64,000 nucleotides of DNA from Desulfovibrio inopinatus DSM 10711 (GCF_000429305.1 NZ_AUBP01000006.1:207894-271893); one strand, 5' to 3'. Counted from the stretch's first letter, positions 27,265 to 35,311 are shown. Translations and numbers: made by a program. The notes: generated from the letters alone by a model not told the origin.

Positions 27265-28283
27265 TACTTCCACCCCACAGACTGACGGCCGCCAATCCAG
27301 GCCGCGTTGAATTGACGTCTTGCCATGTCAATGGCCGATACTTCACCGAACAGTCCTTTCGGTAAGAGCAGGATGGACAGAAACATGACCACCCCGACAG
27401 CAACCATGCGCATATCGCCCAAGCTCCGAGCAACCTCGGGCAGCAAAATGAGCAACAGAGCGCCAAGCAGCCCACCGGGCAGCGATCCGAGACCACCAAC
27501 AACAACCATGGCTAAAATCAAAATGGACTCGCTGAATTGGAAACTGTCCGGGCTGATATACCCGGCACTGTGAGCCATGACGGCTCCAGCCAAACCGGCA
27601 AAAAACGTACTCGCCGCAAAGGCTTGAATTTTGAGTTTGACGACATTGATACCCATGGCTTCAGCACACTGATCATCTTCACGAACGGAACGGAGTGCAT
27701 TGCCGAAATAGGAATTTGTCATGCGCCAAAGTAGGTAAATCGAGATACAGGCCAGGACGGCAATAATGTAATAGATGGAAAGCAGACTACTGAATCGGTA
27801 TCCAAAAATCGTGATCGGTTCATAAATCTGCACGCCCATGGGGCCGCGGGTCAACGAAACCCAGTTCAATAAGGAAACGTGGATAATCTCCCCGACCCCC
27901 AATGTCGCGACGGCAAAATAAATGCTGATAAGCCGCATTGTTGGGAGAGCGACAAGAACCCCGGCCACCCCAGCGGCCAATCCGCCCAATGGCAATGTCA
28001 CAAGAAACGGCAGCCCGTAATTCGATGCAAGCAGTGCTGCTGTATAGGCTCCGATGCCATAAAAAGCGGCATGCCCCAGACACAACAAGCCTGCGGTTCC
28101 CGTAATCAGATTCATACTTGCGGCCAAGATGCAAAAAATCAATGCGGAATTGGCCAGTTGGACATAATAGCTCTTGCCGAGGGCCGAGAGGATGGCCGGA
28201 ACCACGGCAAGAACGAACAGCAACAGTCCTGCTGTCAACAGCCGTGACCGCCAGGGGCTCGTGGTGGAAATGGAATCGGTCAT
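27264..28283 (-). CDS. livM: Branched-chain amino acid ABC transporter permease LivM
   Basis: About 339 residues with 8-10 membrane spans. The LivM block NLITGTAGLLCLGHAAFYGIGAY and VGGLGSLPGGLLGALLL are present. The start is placed at ATG 28283, which has GAGG 8 bases upstream and lies just after the livH stop. A longer frame from 28322 would overlap livH by 22 bp. It works with LivH as the membrane channel. Confidence 0.92.
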   Translation of the reverse strand: MTDSISTTSPWRSRLLTAGLLLFVLAVVPAILSALGKSYYVQLANSALIFCILAASMNLITGTAGLLCLGHAAFYGIGAYTAALLASNYGLPFLVTLPLGGLAAGVAGVLVALPTMRLISIYFAVATLGVGEIIHVSLLNWVSLTRGPMGVQIYEPITIFGYRFSSLLSIYYIIAVLACISIYLLWRMTNSYFGNALRSVREDDQCAEAMGINVVKLKIQAFAASTFFAGLAGAVMAHSAGYISPDSFQFSESILILAMVVVGGLGSLPGGLLGALLLILLPEVARSLGDMRMVAVGVVMFLSILLLPKGLFGEVSAIDMARRQFNAAWIGGRQSVGWK

Positions 28284-28299
28284 ATCGTACGCCTCGGAG

Positions 28300-29211
28300 T
28301 TACACTCGTTCCCGTCGGGCACCGAAAATACCCTGGGGGAAGAAGATCAAGGTCAGAATAAGGAAGCTGTACGCGACCATGTCGCTCCAGCCCTGGGTCA
28401 TAAAATCGGTCGCCAACGCTTCGCATACACCGAGAATCAACGCACAGATTACGGCTCCGGGAATGCTCGACAAACCGCCCATGACCATCGCCACAAAGGC
28501 TTTGATTGAGGGCGCAAAGCCCATGGTCGGGAAAATGGCTCCATAATAGAGTCCGACCATGATACCGGCGGCTCCACCGAGCATGCTGCCTACGGCAAAC
28601 GTGGCAATAATGGTCTTATCCACGGACAAGCCCACGTATTTGGCTCCCAAAGGATTGTTGGAAATGGCTCGAATGGAAAGGCCGATTCGTGTGCGGTAGA
28701 GAATATATTGCAGGCCTCCGAGCATAACGATAGACGATCCTAGAATGAGAAATTGCCCTGTCGAAAGGGATATCGATCCCAACTGAATAGGCTCATTGAG
28801 TAAGTATTGGGCCGGGATCGTTTGCATCTCGGCACCGAAAAAATGCTGAATGAGTTCTTTGATGATGATGGAAACAGCCAGCGAAGAAAGCAATGTCGCT
28901 TCACGCATGGCTCTCGACTTCAGCGAGGCCTCGTCCTGAAAACGTCGAAACGGTTTGAATGCCAAGCGTTCCAGACCAATACCGGCCAATCCGCCGACGA
29001 CAAGAGCCACGAGAATAACGAACGCCAGCGGCCAGCCAAGAAGATTGATACAGACCAGTCCCGCAAACGCGCCAATGGTGTACATTTCGCCGTGCGCGAA
29101 GTTGACCACGTTGAGGACGCCGAAGATGAGGGTGAATCCAATGGCAATGAGCGCATACACCATGCCCACGCTCAGGCCGTTGATGACTTGCATGAGAAAA
29201 TATGTGTCCAT
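28300..29211 (-). CDS. livH: Branched-chain amino acid ABC transporter permease LivH
   Basis: The protein has 303 residues and about 8 membrane spans. Typical LivH motifs are NGLSVGMVYALIAIGFTLIF at the start, VLNVVNFAHGEMYTIGAFAG and MGGLSSIPGAVICALILG near the end. It is the third gene in from the promoter side, 66 bp after livK and followed closely by livM. Confidence 0.93.
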   Translation of the reverse strand: MDTYFLMQVINGLSVGMVYALIAIGFTLIFGVLNVVNFAHGEMYTIGAFAGLVCINLLGWPLAFVILVALVVGGLAGIGLERLAFKPFRRFQDEASLKSRAMREATLLSSLAVSIIIKELIQHFFGAEMQTIPAQYLLNEPIQLGSISLSTGQFLILGSSIVMLGGLQYILYRTRIGLSIRAISNNPLGAKYVGLSVDKTIIATFAVGSMLGGAAGIMVGLYYGAIFPTMGFAPSIKAFVAMVMGGLSSIPGAVICALILGVCEALATDFMTQGWSDMVAYSFLILTLIFFPQGIFGARRERV

Positions 29212-29277
29212 GAGAAGCCCGTCGTGTGCTGTCGGCGGGCCTTCTCGGCCCGCCGGTGATGCCGGGAAAGATTCGCC

Positions 29278-30396
29278 TTAGTCGACGAGGTGGAAGGCAC
29301 CGTCTTCGATGCGCATCCGAGCCAGGCCCTTGACCGGTTCACGGGTCTCGGGATCAAAGGAGGTGGAGCCGGTGACGCCGGGATAACCCTTGGTCGCAGC
29401 CAGAGCGTCACGCAGGGACTGTCGGTTCACGTCGGCACCCACACTGGCGATAGCGTCAAGCATAATACCGACGGCATCGTACGCCTGTGCTGCAAACATG
29501 CTCGGGTCGTCGCCATAACGCTTCTTGTATTCAGTCACGAATTCGACAACGTTCGCTTCAGGGCTGTCGGGCATAAATGTCGTCGACAGCAAAAGGCCGT
29601 TGGCGGAATCGCCTGCCAGTTCCAGCAGTTTGGGCGAGTATAGCGACGAGGTGCCGAAGAACGGGATATCGATACCGAGCTGCTTGCGCTGCTGGAGAAT
29701 CATAGCCCCTTCTTCATACATCATACACAGATAGATAGCTTGGGGTTTGTCGCGGGCAACTTTGGTCAGGATGGAACGGAAGTCGCGGTTACCGGGGTTG
29801 AAATACTCGATGTCCGTTACTTCGCCACCAAGATCTTTGAGACCTTTAGCAAAATTCTCAGCTGCGGAAATCCCCCAGTCGTTCTGAATGGCGACGATGG
29901 CAAATTTCTTATATCCTAAGCTCGTAGCCCATTTCGCAACAAACGGCCCTTCAAAAGCTTGCGTCGTAATATTGCGAAATTGAAAATCCCCAATTTTATT
30001 GAAATCGGGATGCGATGCCGTTTGCGAAAGCTGGGGCATCCCTTCCATGGCATAAACACGGCCAGCGGCCATAGAAACGGTGGACGTGAAGTCGCCAAGC
30101 ACACCAACCACCCGCTCATCATCGACGAACTTACGAGCAATATTGATGGCTTCTTTGGGATCGGACTTGGAATCTTCGTAGAGGATCTCTACGGTTGCTC
30201 CTGGCAATTTTCCGGATTTGTTAAATTTCTCAAGTTGAATTTGCGCAGCATTGCGAAATACTTCCCCATATTTCGCATGGCTTCCGGTCAATGGGAGTGA
30301 ATATCCCAAAACGATAGTTTTTTCGGCCTGTGCAGCAGAAGCCGCAAATAGGATAGCCAAAGCGGCCAATGCAACAAAAAGACGATTTAGTTTCAT
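29278..30396 (-). CDS. livK: Branched-chain amino acid-type ABC transporter substrate-binding protein LivK
   Basis: The protein has 372 residues with a signal peptide (MKLNRLFVALAALAILFAAS ending AQA-EKT). The periplasmic-binding fold of the Leu/Ile/Val family starts IVLGYSLPLTGSHAKYGEVF, with GVLGDFTSTVSMA and IVAIQNDWG further on. GGAGG lies upstream of ATG 30396. The longer frame to 30570 would cross the sigma-54 promoter and is rejected. It is the first gene of the liv unit and decides its ligand. Context (cysteine desulfidase, RidA and a thiazoline-hydrolase-like protein next door) hints at a sulfur-containing or cysteine-like substrate. Confidence 0.92.
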   Translation of the reverse strand: MKLNRLFVALAALAILFAASAAQAEKTIVLGYSLPLTGSHAKYGEVFRNAAQIQLEKFNKSGKLPGATVEILYEDSKSDPKEAINIARKFVDDERVVGVLGDFTSTVSMAAGRVYAMEGMPQLSQTASHPDFNKIGDFQFRNITTQAFEGPFVAKWATSLGYKKFAIVAIQNDWGISAAENFAKGLKDLGGEVTDIEYFNPGNRDFRSILTKVARDKPQAIYLCMMYEEGAMILQQRKQLGIDIPFFGTSSLYSPKLLELAGDSANGLLLSTTFMPDSPEANVVEFVTEYKKRYGDDPSMFAAQAYDAVGIMLDAIASVGADVNRQSLRDALAATKGYPGVTGSTSFDPETREPVKGLARMRIEDGAFHLVD

Positions 30397-30508
30397 GGTG
30401 TGCTCCTCCGATGATACGAGGTTGAACGGAGAGTCGTACCGGGCGGACCTTCGTCGCCGGACTCCCGAAAATGGGAGAAATTCCGTCATGGTGCTCGGAT
30501 GGCAGTAA

Positions 30509-30523
30509 GCAATCGGCATGCCA
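30509..30523 (-). promoter_or_regulatory. Sigma-54 (-24/-12) promoter of the liv operon
   Basis: Read on the minus strand: TGGCAT-GCCGA-TTGC followed by T. GG and GC are 10 bases apart, as sigma-54 requires, and only one position of TGGCAC-N5-TTGC differs. Transcription would start near 30498, about 100 bases before the livK ATG. The neighbouring GAFTGA-type activator gene makes this functionally consistent. Confidence 0.82.
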
Positions 30524-30663
30524 TGATGGGGCAACGGTGAAATCGGACCGGAACGCTTGCTTCGGGACATTGCGAAAGCCGCGAGAACAAAAGAACCACT
30601 GAAAGCAATTCTTCAAAAATGTCAATCGGGGGAGAGGGAAGGGAGACTTCTCAAAACGACCAA

Positions 30664-30676
30664 TGTCAAATTGACA
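30664..30676. promoter_or_regulatory. Palindrome TGTCAA-A-TTGACA in the livK enhancer region
   Basis: A perfect 13-base palindrome about 140 bases upstream of the -24/-12 element, where enhancer-binding proteins usually bind. TTGACAAA occurs again at 30752-30759. Confidence 0.5.
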
Positions 30677-30697
30677 AAATCCTCAAATCTGGCTCTC

Positions 30698-30750
30698 ATT
30701 TCTCATCTTGCTTGCGAATTTCGCATTATTGGCAGCCCAAAATGAGAAAT
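30698..30750. promoter_or_regulatory. Inverted repeat ATTTCTCAT / ATGAGAAAT in the livK enhancer region
   Basis: Arms at 30698-30706 and 30742-30750, 35 bases apart, lie 175-240 bases upstream of the -24/-12 element. The TTCTCAT/ATGAGAA halves match those in front of the activator gene, so this is a candidate upstream activating sequence. Confidence 0.55.
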
Positions 30751-30765
30751 GTTGACAAATTTTCA

Positions 30766-30799
30766 CGAGGACCGACTCCCTGAACGGCTTCGGCCCTCG
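30766..30799 (-). terminator. Hairpin after the ATC-hydrolase-like gene
   Basis: CGAGGACCGA (30766-30775) and TCGGCCCTCG (30790-30799) pair with one mismatch, 14 bases after the minus-strand stop. There is no T-run, only AAAATTTG on the minus strand, so it is a weak terminator or a 3'-end stabiliser. Confidence 0.5.
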
Positions 30800-30812
30800 C
30801 GAAAAACAATAC

Positions 30813-31295
30813 TTATTTTTTACGAATCTTCAGGTAGCACTTTTCTTTGCTTCCTTCGGGCAGCGCCGTCATTTCGAAACCAAAACCGGCGCCTTCAAAC
30901 GTGCCGTAGTCAATAATTCCGGCAACTTCACACATCGTAGCGCATTCTTCGTCGGACAATCCCATCTTGCGCCAGGAGTTCTTGAGCGGGCAATTGTCGA
31001 ACTCGATATCCAAGCCACCGTCGTCACACCGGGTCACGGTAGGGGCAAACATCTTGGAATCATCAGCAATATGGCCAATGAACGCATCACGCAGACCAGG
31101 AAAATCGCCAGCATCAGCATACTGCTTGAACTGCTGGCCGATTTCTTGACCACGTTTGTAAATGCCTTTTTTCATGACTTCTTTGGCTTTTTCCATACCA
31201 AATTCTTCGACCATGGCATCAAAAATAAATTTGTAGAGAATGCCCCGGTTTTCATTGGCTGCGTACAGCTCTTCACGTAATTTGGCTTCACTCAT
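30813..31295 (-). CDS. L-2-amino-thiazoline-4-carboxylic acid hydrolase-like protein
   Basis: The protein has 160 residues and is soluble. The C-terminal half has CPLKNSWRKMGLSDEECATMC followed by an Asp/Tyr block (IIDYGTFEGAGF), the layout of the ATC-hydrolase family (a Cys-rich helical fold). Characterised members open 2-amino-thiazoline-4-carboxylate toward cysteine, but most relatives are uncharacterised. ATG 31295 has AAGGAG 9 bases upstream. It is divergent from L-cysteine desulfidase and next to livK, a context that fits a cysteine-producing step. The family assignment is made by pattern and needs a profile search. Confidence 0.65.
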   Translation of the reverse strand: MSEAKLREELYAANENRGILYKFIFDAMVEEFGMEKAKEVMKKGIYKRGQEIGQQFKQYADAGDFPGLRDAFIGHIADDSKMFAPTVTRCDDGGLDIEFDNCPLKNSWRKMGLSDEECATMCEVAGIIDYGTFEGAGFGFEMTALPEGSKEKCYLKIRKK

Positions 31296-31360
31296 CTGTT
31301 CATACTCCTTGTCTCCGGCGAATTCTGAGCCGGTTGCGGTTTGTTCGTGTCCGCACCTCC

Positions 31361-31377
31361 TGCAAGAGGCACACCGG
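31361..31377 (-). promoter_or_regulatory. Possible sigma-54 promoter for the ATC-hydrolase-like gene
   Basis: On the minus strand CCGGTGTGCCTCTTGCA keeps GG-N10-GC and a perfect TTGCA -12 part, but the -24 part differs from TGGCAC. It would start transcription about 55 bases before the start codon. Confidence 0.35.
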
Positions 31378-31396
31378 CGTTCTCGTTGCGCCGCGT

Positions 31397-31413
31397 TGGC
31401 ACCATACTTGATA
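31397..31413 (+). promoter_or_regulatory. Possible sigma-54 promoter for L-cysteine desulfidase
   Basis: TTGGCACCATACTTGAT has a perfect -24 part (TTGGCAC) and correct spacing, but GA in place of the near-invariant GC at -12. It lies 76 bases before the start codon at 31489. It may be degenerate or inactive. Confidence 0.35.
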
Positions 31414-31488
31414 GGGTAAAGCCAGACAAGTCATGTCAAACCCGATTCCGCGGACCGTTTGCCGGGCCGCGCATATGAAAGGATGAAA

Positions 31489-32820
31489 ATGGATCTGCAC
31501 GCATTTTTCGCCAACGAGGTCAAACCCGCCCTCGGTTGCACCGAGCCCGGCGCCGTTGCGCTCGCCGCCAGCGCCGGTGCACGATATCTTTCCGGCCCCC
31601 CCAGGCATATCCATCTCCGTCTGTCGGCCAACATCTATAAGAACGGAAGATCGGTCGGCATTCCCGGTGCCCCCGGCCTCAAAGGCAATCTTCTGGCTGC
31701 GGCTCTCGGTGCCTTGGGAGGCGACCCGGACAAGGGACTCCAAGCGCTGGAAAATATCGATGAAACAATGATCGCCCAGGCAACGGCCATGCTCGAAGCC
31801 GGGAGCCTGACTGAAGAAGTTTTATCGGACACGCCAAACGTCTATGCCGAAGTCGAGTTGTTGCGTCAGGGAGAAAGCGTCACCGCTGTCGTGGCCCATG
31901 CCCACGATCAGGTTGTCGAAGTGAGCCGTAACCGTCAGACCGTCTATGAAGGGCAAGATGGAGAAACCGGTTCGGGACGTATCCCGGCGTATATCTCCGA
32001 ACTCATGCGCGCAGATTTCAATGATCTGTGGGCATTGGCCGGTTCCATCGACGACGCAACGGTCGGCTTTCTTCTGGAAGGCGTTGCCATGAATCTCCAG
32101 GTGGCCGAAAAAGGACTCAAAGAACCATGGGGATTGGGGACTGGCTATGTTGCCGCCGCCAATCTGCCGCAAGACGATCTCGCCTGGATGATTCGGGCTT
32201 GGTCCGCGGCCGCGGCCGATGTTCGCATGGATGGTGGACGGTGGCCGGTCATGAGTAGCGCAGGCAGCGGAAATCACGGCCTGACGGCTATCATTCCCCC
32301 GGCACTGGCTGCCCGTGTTTGGAAACGCTCCAACCGGGAACTTGCCGAAGCACTTGCCTTGTCTCATCTGGTAACGGGCGCTATCAAAGCGAAAACCGGT
32401 CGATTGACCCCGGTGTGCGGATGTTCCGTCGCCGCCGGAGCCGGTGCGGCTGCAGCATTGACGCGCCTGGCCCATGGCACAGCCGAACAAGCCGAACAAG
32501 CCGTAGCCTATGTGTTGTCTTCTGTTATGGGAATGATCTGCGATGGTGCGAAGGCAACCTGCTCACTGAAAGTCGGAACGGCATCGGCCGAGGCCTTCAT
32601 GGGAATGCTCTTAGCCACTCATGGCACGGCGCTCTCGTCGCCGCAAGGTATCGTGGGACCACAATTTACAGCCAACGCAAAAGCCGTGGGCGAATTATCC
32701 GGCGTAGGCTTTGCCGCCGTCGATGCCGTCATTTTACGTCTTTTGGAACGCCAAGCTGCTATACCGACACCGTCGTGTCCGACGCTGTCCGATCTCGACA
32801 AGACTGTCAGTCCAACTTAA
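31489..32820 (+). CDS. cyuA: L-cysteine desulfidase (CyuA/serine-dehydratase-alpha type)
   Basis: The protein has 443 residues. It carries the family's conserved Cys in EVKPALGCTEPGAVALA (Cys17) and the iron-sulfur ligands in TPVCGCSVAAGAGAA and MICDGAKATCSLK. SSAGSGNHGLTAI is a further hallmark. The enzyme uses a [4Fe-4S] cluster to split L-cysteine into sulfide and 2-aminoacrylate, which decays to pyruvate and ammonia. ATG 31489 follows AAAGG by 6 bases. The next gene, 25 bp away, is RidA, which removes 2-aminoacrylate, supporting cysteine rather than another substrate. A related serine/threonine dehydratase role is the alternative. Confidence 0.88.
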   Translation: MDLHAFFANEVKPALGCTEPGAVALAASAGARYLSGPPRHIHLRLSANIYKNGRSVGIPGAPGLKGNLLAAALGALGGDPDKGLQALENIDETMIAQATAMLEAGSLTEEVLSDTPNVYAEVELLRQGESVTAVVAHAHDQVVEVSRNRQTVYEGQDGETGSGRIPAYISELMRADFNDLWALAGSIDDATVGFLLEGVAMNLQVAEKGLKEPWGLGTGYVAAANLPQDDLAWMIRAWSAAAADVRMDGGRWPVMSSAGSGNHGLTAIIPPALAARVWKRSNRELAEALALSHLVTGAIKAKTGRLTPVCGCSVAAGAGAAAALTRLAHGTAEQAEQAVAYVLSSVMGMICDGAKATCSLKVGTASAEAFMGMLLATHGTALSSPQGIVGPQFTANAKAVGELSGVGFAAVDAVILRLLERQAAIPTPSCPTLSDLDKTVSPT

Positions 32821-32845
32821 TGAGCATGAAAAAGGAGATACTTCC

Positions 32846-33229
32846 ATGAGCGACATCGCATTTATTACTACCGACGGCGCCCCCGCCGCCGTTGGCCCCT
32901 ATTCTCAAGCGACATGCACAGACGGCACCGTCTATGTGAGTGGTCAACTCGGCCTGATTCCGGAAACCATGAAATTGGCAGAAGGTTTCGAGGCCCAAAC
33001 CAAACAAGCCTTGAAAAACCTTGGAGCCATTCTGAAGGCTGCCGGTTGCGGCGTCACCGACATCGTCAGCGTGGATGTCTTCCTCATCGACATGGGCGAG
33101 TTCAAAACGCTCAACGGAATTTATGCAGAATTCATGGGCGACCACAAACCCGCACGTGCTGCCATCCAAGTTGCCGCCTTACCTCTTGGCGGACTTGTTG
33201 AAATCAAATGCGTGGCACGCAAACCGTAA
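32846..33229 (+). CDS. ridA: RidA-family enamine/imine deaminase
   Basis: The protein has 127 residues. GPYSQAT at the start, VYVSGQLGLIP and PARAAIQVAALPLGGLVEIKC at the end are RidA signatures; the last includes the Arg that binds the substrate carboxylate. The enzyme hydrolyses reactive 2-aminoacrylate and other enamines. ATG 32846 has AAAGGAGA upstream. It is cotranscribed with cyuA, whose product yields 2-aminoacrylate. Confidence 0.93.
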   Translation: MSDIAFITTDGAPAAVGPYSQATCTDGTVYVSGQLGLIPETMKLAEGFEAQTKQALKNLGAILKAAGCGVTDIVSVDVFLIDMGEFKTLNGIYAEFMGDHKPARAAIQVAALPLGGLVEIKCVARKP

Positions 33230-33248
33230 CACCCCAATTTTCTTGTTG

Positions 33249-33292
33249 ACGCGGCGTGTATGTCGATCATGTGACGATATACACGTCCGCGT
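33249..33292 (+). terminator. Terminator after ridA
   Basis: ACGCGGCGTGTATGTCG (33249-33265) pairs with 33275-33292 with one bulged base and one G-U pair, followed by TTATA. It lies 20 bp past the ridA stop. Confidence 0.75.
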
Positions 33293-33626
33293 TTATAGAC
33301 GCTTCACCACGGCGCGACGAAGGAACAAAAGCACATCACGTGAAGTTTGTTGTGTACTGTTCCATTTCCGACCAGCACTCCTCTCCGACAATACCCCCTT
33401 TCACAACAGCAACATACATCTCAACACCATAACACGCTGAAATGTTATACTATCAATTGTCTCTTACCTGTCTTCTTTTTATGGCATGTCGATTGCTACT
33501 CTTACTATACCTTCAATGCGGAATGGTATCTCTTGAGACCCTATCCCCATGGTCATGGCTTGTGCTCCAAACGATGTCGAGATTATCCGCTTGAAGAGAA
33601 GACAGCCCACACACCCACCTCAATAT

Positions 33627-33665
33627 GTGAGCCCGGAATCGGTCATGGACCGATTCCGGGCTCAC
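33627..33665. repeat. Perfect 18-bp inverted repeat with 3-base loop
   Basis: GTGAGCCCGGAATCGGTC (33627-33644) and its exact complement (33648-33665) flank ATG. It lies between ridA (+) and the convergent dehydrogenase gene (-) but about 280 bp from the latter's stop. It may be a second terminator or a cruciform-forming palindrome. There is no T-run. Confidence 0.6.
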
Positions 33666-33948
33666 TCGTGACGACATCAACATAACGACAATTCAATAAT
33701 CGAGAGTTATCAGTCACTACACGATTCTCTCGCCGTTGGCGCTTCCAAGCTCCATAGGCATTCGAGAATGTAATTACTCCATCAGGAGTAAACGGTTGTG
33801 AAGATAAACGCTCGCGAGGCATACCCTTTTGTTACGTTGTCATGAAAATATCCTTCGGATACATGATATCAATAGTAACGGGCTCTACAAACATAACAAT
33901 GAAGAGGTATCATGGCCAAGCCAACATATGTTTTCTCGGCCTGTCGTC

Positions 33949-35022
33949 TTATTCAGGAGTAACAAGAATCTTAATGTTCTCGTCTTTATTATTGATCAAC
34001 TCAAGAAAACCTTTCTCAACGATGTCTTCCAAGCTGACCTTTCCGGTAATCATCGGATCAGCCTTAAGCTTTCCATTCGCCAACAACGCGGAAACGCCCT
34101 TGAAGTCGTCCAACGTATAGGCCAGTGTGCCGATGACCCGCTTGTCTGTCCCACTCAAACTAAAGAAGTTGAACGAACTCGGTTCTTCAAAAATACCAAC
34201 GATAATTGCCCGTGCGCCATTGTGAATCACATCGATGGCCAGGGGACCGGTGAATTTGTTGCCAACGCATTCAAAGGATACATCCGCTCCGGAACCATTT
34301 GTCATGGCTTTGATTTCTGCCACAGCGTCGCATTCCTTCGGGTTGAGCACCACATCGGCTCCACATTCATAGGCCTTAGCTGTGCGAGCAGAGGACATTT
34401 CCAGAACAATAATTTTACCTGCACCAGCAGCTCTTGCCGCCATGAGGGTACCGAGGCCGATGGTTCCCGCACCAATGATAACAACCGTTTCACCAAGAAT
34501 GGTTCCAGCTTCGCGTACGGCTTTGAAACCCGTTGCCAATGGTTCGATAACGGCGCCGGCTTCAAGCGAAACGCCTTCTGGCAAAATATAGCACAATTCC
34601 GCCGGGACGTTGACATAAGGAGCAAATGCGCCGTCATTGTGCAGACCGGTAAAAGCCAGTTTTTCACACACATTATAGCGACCAGCACGGCACATGATGC
34701 ATTCACCACAGTGCTGGCAGGCATCGGGGGCAACGATATCGCCAACACGAATATTGCTGACGCCTTCTCCGACTTCCACAACCGTACCAGTAAATTCATG
34801 CCCCAGAATCAAACTCCCCTGTTTTCCTGTCAGCGGGTGAGGAGAATCGACGGGAATAAAGACCGGCCCAGCAGCATATTCGTGCAGATCCGATCCACAA
34901 ATTCCGCACCAGGCGACTTTGATTTTGACCCACCCAGGCTGTGGAAAAGGAGGAACGGGAACAGTTTCAACGCGTACATCCTGTTTTCCATGCCATACAG
35001 CTGCTCGCATAGTCTCGCTCAT
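33949..35022 (-). CDS. Zinc-dependent alcohol dehydrogenase, butanediol dehydrogenase type
   Basis: The protein has 357 residues of the medium-chain dehydrogenase fold. The catalytic Zn site includes CGICGSDLHEY and GHEFTGTVVEVG, and the structural Zn Cys cluster is CQHCGECIMCRAGRYNVC. The Rossmann motif is VIIGAGTIGLGTL. The insert HPLTGKQGSLILGHEF is typical of 2,3-butanediol dehydrogenases within the sorbitol-dehydrogenase group. It would interconvert acetoin and butanediol with NAD(H), though other secondary alcohols are possible. GGGAG lies 5 bases before ATG. A sigma-54-like promoter is seen upstream. Confidence 0.87.
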   Translation of the reverse strand: MSETMRAAVWHGKQDVRVETVPVPPFPQPGWVKIKVAWCGICGSDLHEYAAGPVFIPVDSPHPLTGKQGSLILGHEFTGTVVEVGEGVSNIRVGDIVAPDACQHCGECIMCRAGRYNVCEKLAFTGLHNDGAFAPYVNVPAELCYILPEGVSLEAGAVIEPLATGFKAVREAGTILGETVVIIGAGTIGLGTLMAARAAGAGKIIVLEMSSARTAKAYECGADVVLNPKECDAVAEIKAMTNGSGADVSFECVGNKFTGPLAIDVIHNGARAIIVGIFEEPSSFNFFSLSGTDKRVIGTLAYTLDDFKGVSALLANGKLKADPMITGKVSLEDIVEKGFLELINNKDENIKILVTPE

Positions 35023-35059
35023 AAGGACTCCCTTTTATGTATTTGATGATCATGGGGAT

Positions 35060-35165
35060 TCATGCGGTTAAAGCACCGAGAATGCCCATCAACATTGCAC
35101 TGACCGTGCCGTGTTCTTCCGGCTTGGCCGAACACAGAACGAGTCCCAGATCTTCAAACGTTCAG
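35060..35165 (-). pseudogene. Possible C-terminal gene remnant upstream of the dehydrogenase
   Basis: On the minus strand about 33 codons ending at a TGA (35060-35062) read in a coding-like way (TFEDLGLVLCSAKPEEHGTV, then SAMLMGILGALTA). An in-frame TGA precedes them and AT-rich sequence takes over beyond 35170. It may be the tail of a decayed gene. The -24/-12 element lies inside it. No family was recognised. Confidence 0.25.
35096..35111 (-). promoter_or_regulatory. Sigma-54-like promoter of the dehydrogenase gene
   Basis: Minus-strand CGGCACGGTCAGTGCA keeps GGCACG at -24, GG-N10-GC spacing and TGCA at -12; two of the less critical T positions differ. The predicted start is about 64 bases before the ATG at 35022. 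Confidence 0.6.
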
Positions 35166-35286
35166 GGGAAACACTTCTCTTGTGATTGATTAACAAATCA
35201 AATCAGGGGGTTGAGTCAAAAAAAACGCTTTTTTTGGTCCACTAAGCATACCACACACTTAAAAACGATCTAACACACTAAAAATA

Positions 35287-35311
35287 TTTAATATTCATGA
35301 TGAATATTAAA
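35287..35311. promoter_or_regulatory. AT-rich 12-bp-arm palindrome
   Basis: TTTAATATTCAT and ATGAATATTAAA flank a single G. The symmetry and size resemble a dimeric regulator site. It lies about 180 bases upstream of the dehydrogenase -24/-12 element, where an enhancer-binding protein could act. No family of regulator can be named. Confidence 0.4.

Larger units (their letters stand above)
30397..30812. other. livK upstream control region
   Basis: About 415 bases without a gene. On the minus strand it carries, in order toward livK, the inverted repeats at 30664-30676 and 30698-30750, the -24/-12 element at 30509-30523 and the livK ribosome site. The hairpin of the upstream gene is at 30766-30799. 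Confidence 0.6.
33230..33948. other. Intergenic region after ridA
   Basis: About 720 bases with no convincing gene. It holds the ridA terminator (33249-33292) and the long hairpin at 33627-33665. The remainder is low-GC sequence with short, non-homologous frames. Confidence 0.5.

Noticed and set aside
33347..33685. 112-codon frame in the ridA-dehydrogenase gap
   Set aside because: It runs through the 18-bp hairpin and has a composition unlike coding regions here.
33829..35046. 405-codon plus-strand frame
   Set aside because: It is antisense to the well-supported zinc alcohol dehydrogenase and mirrors its codon structure.
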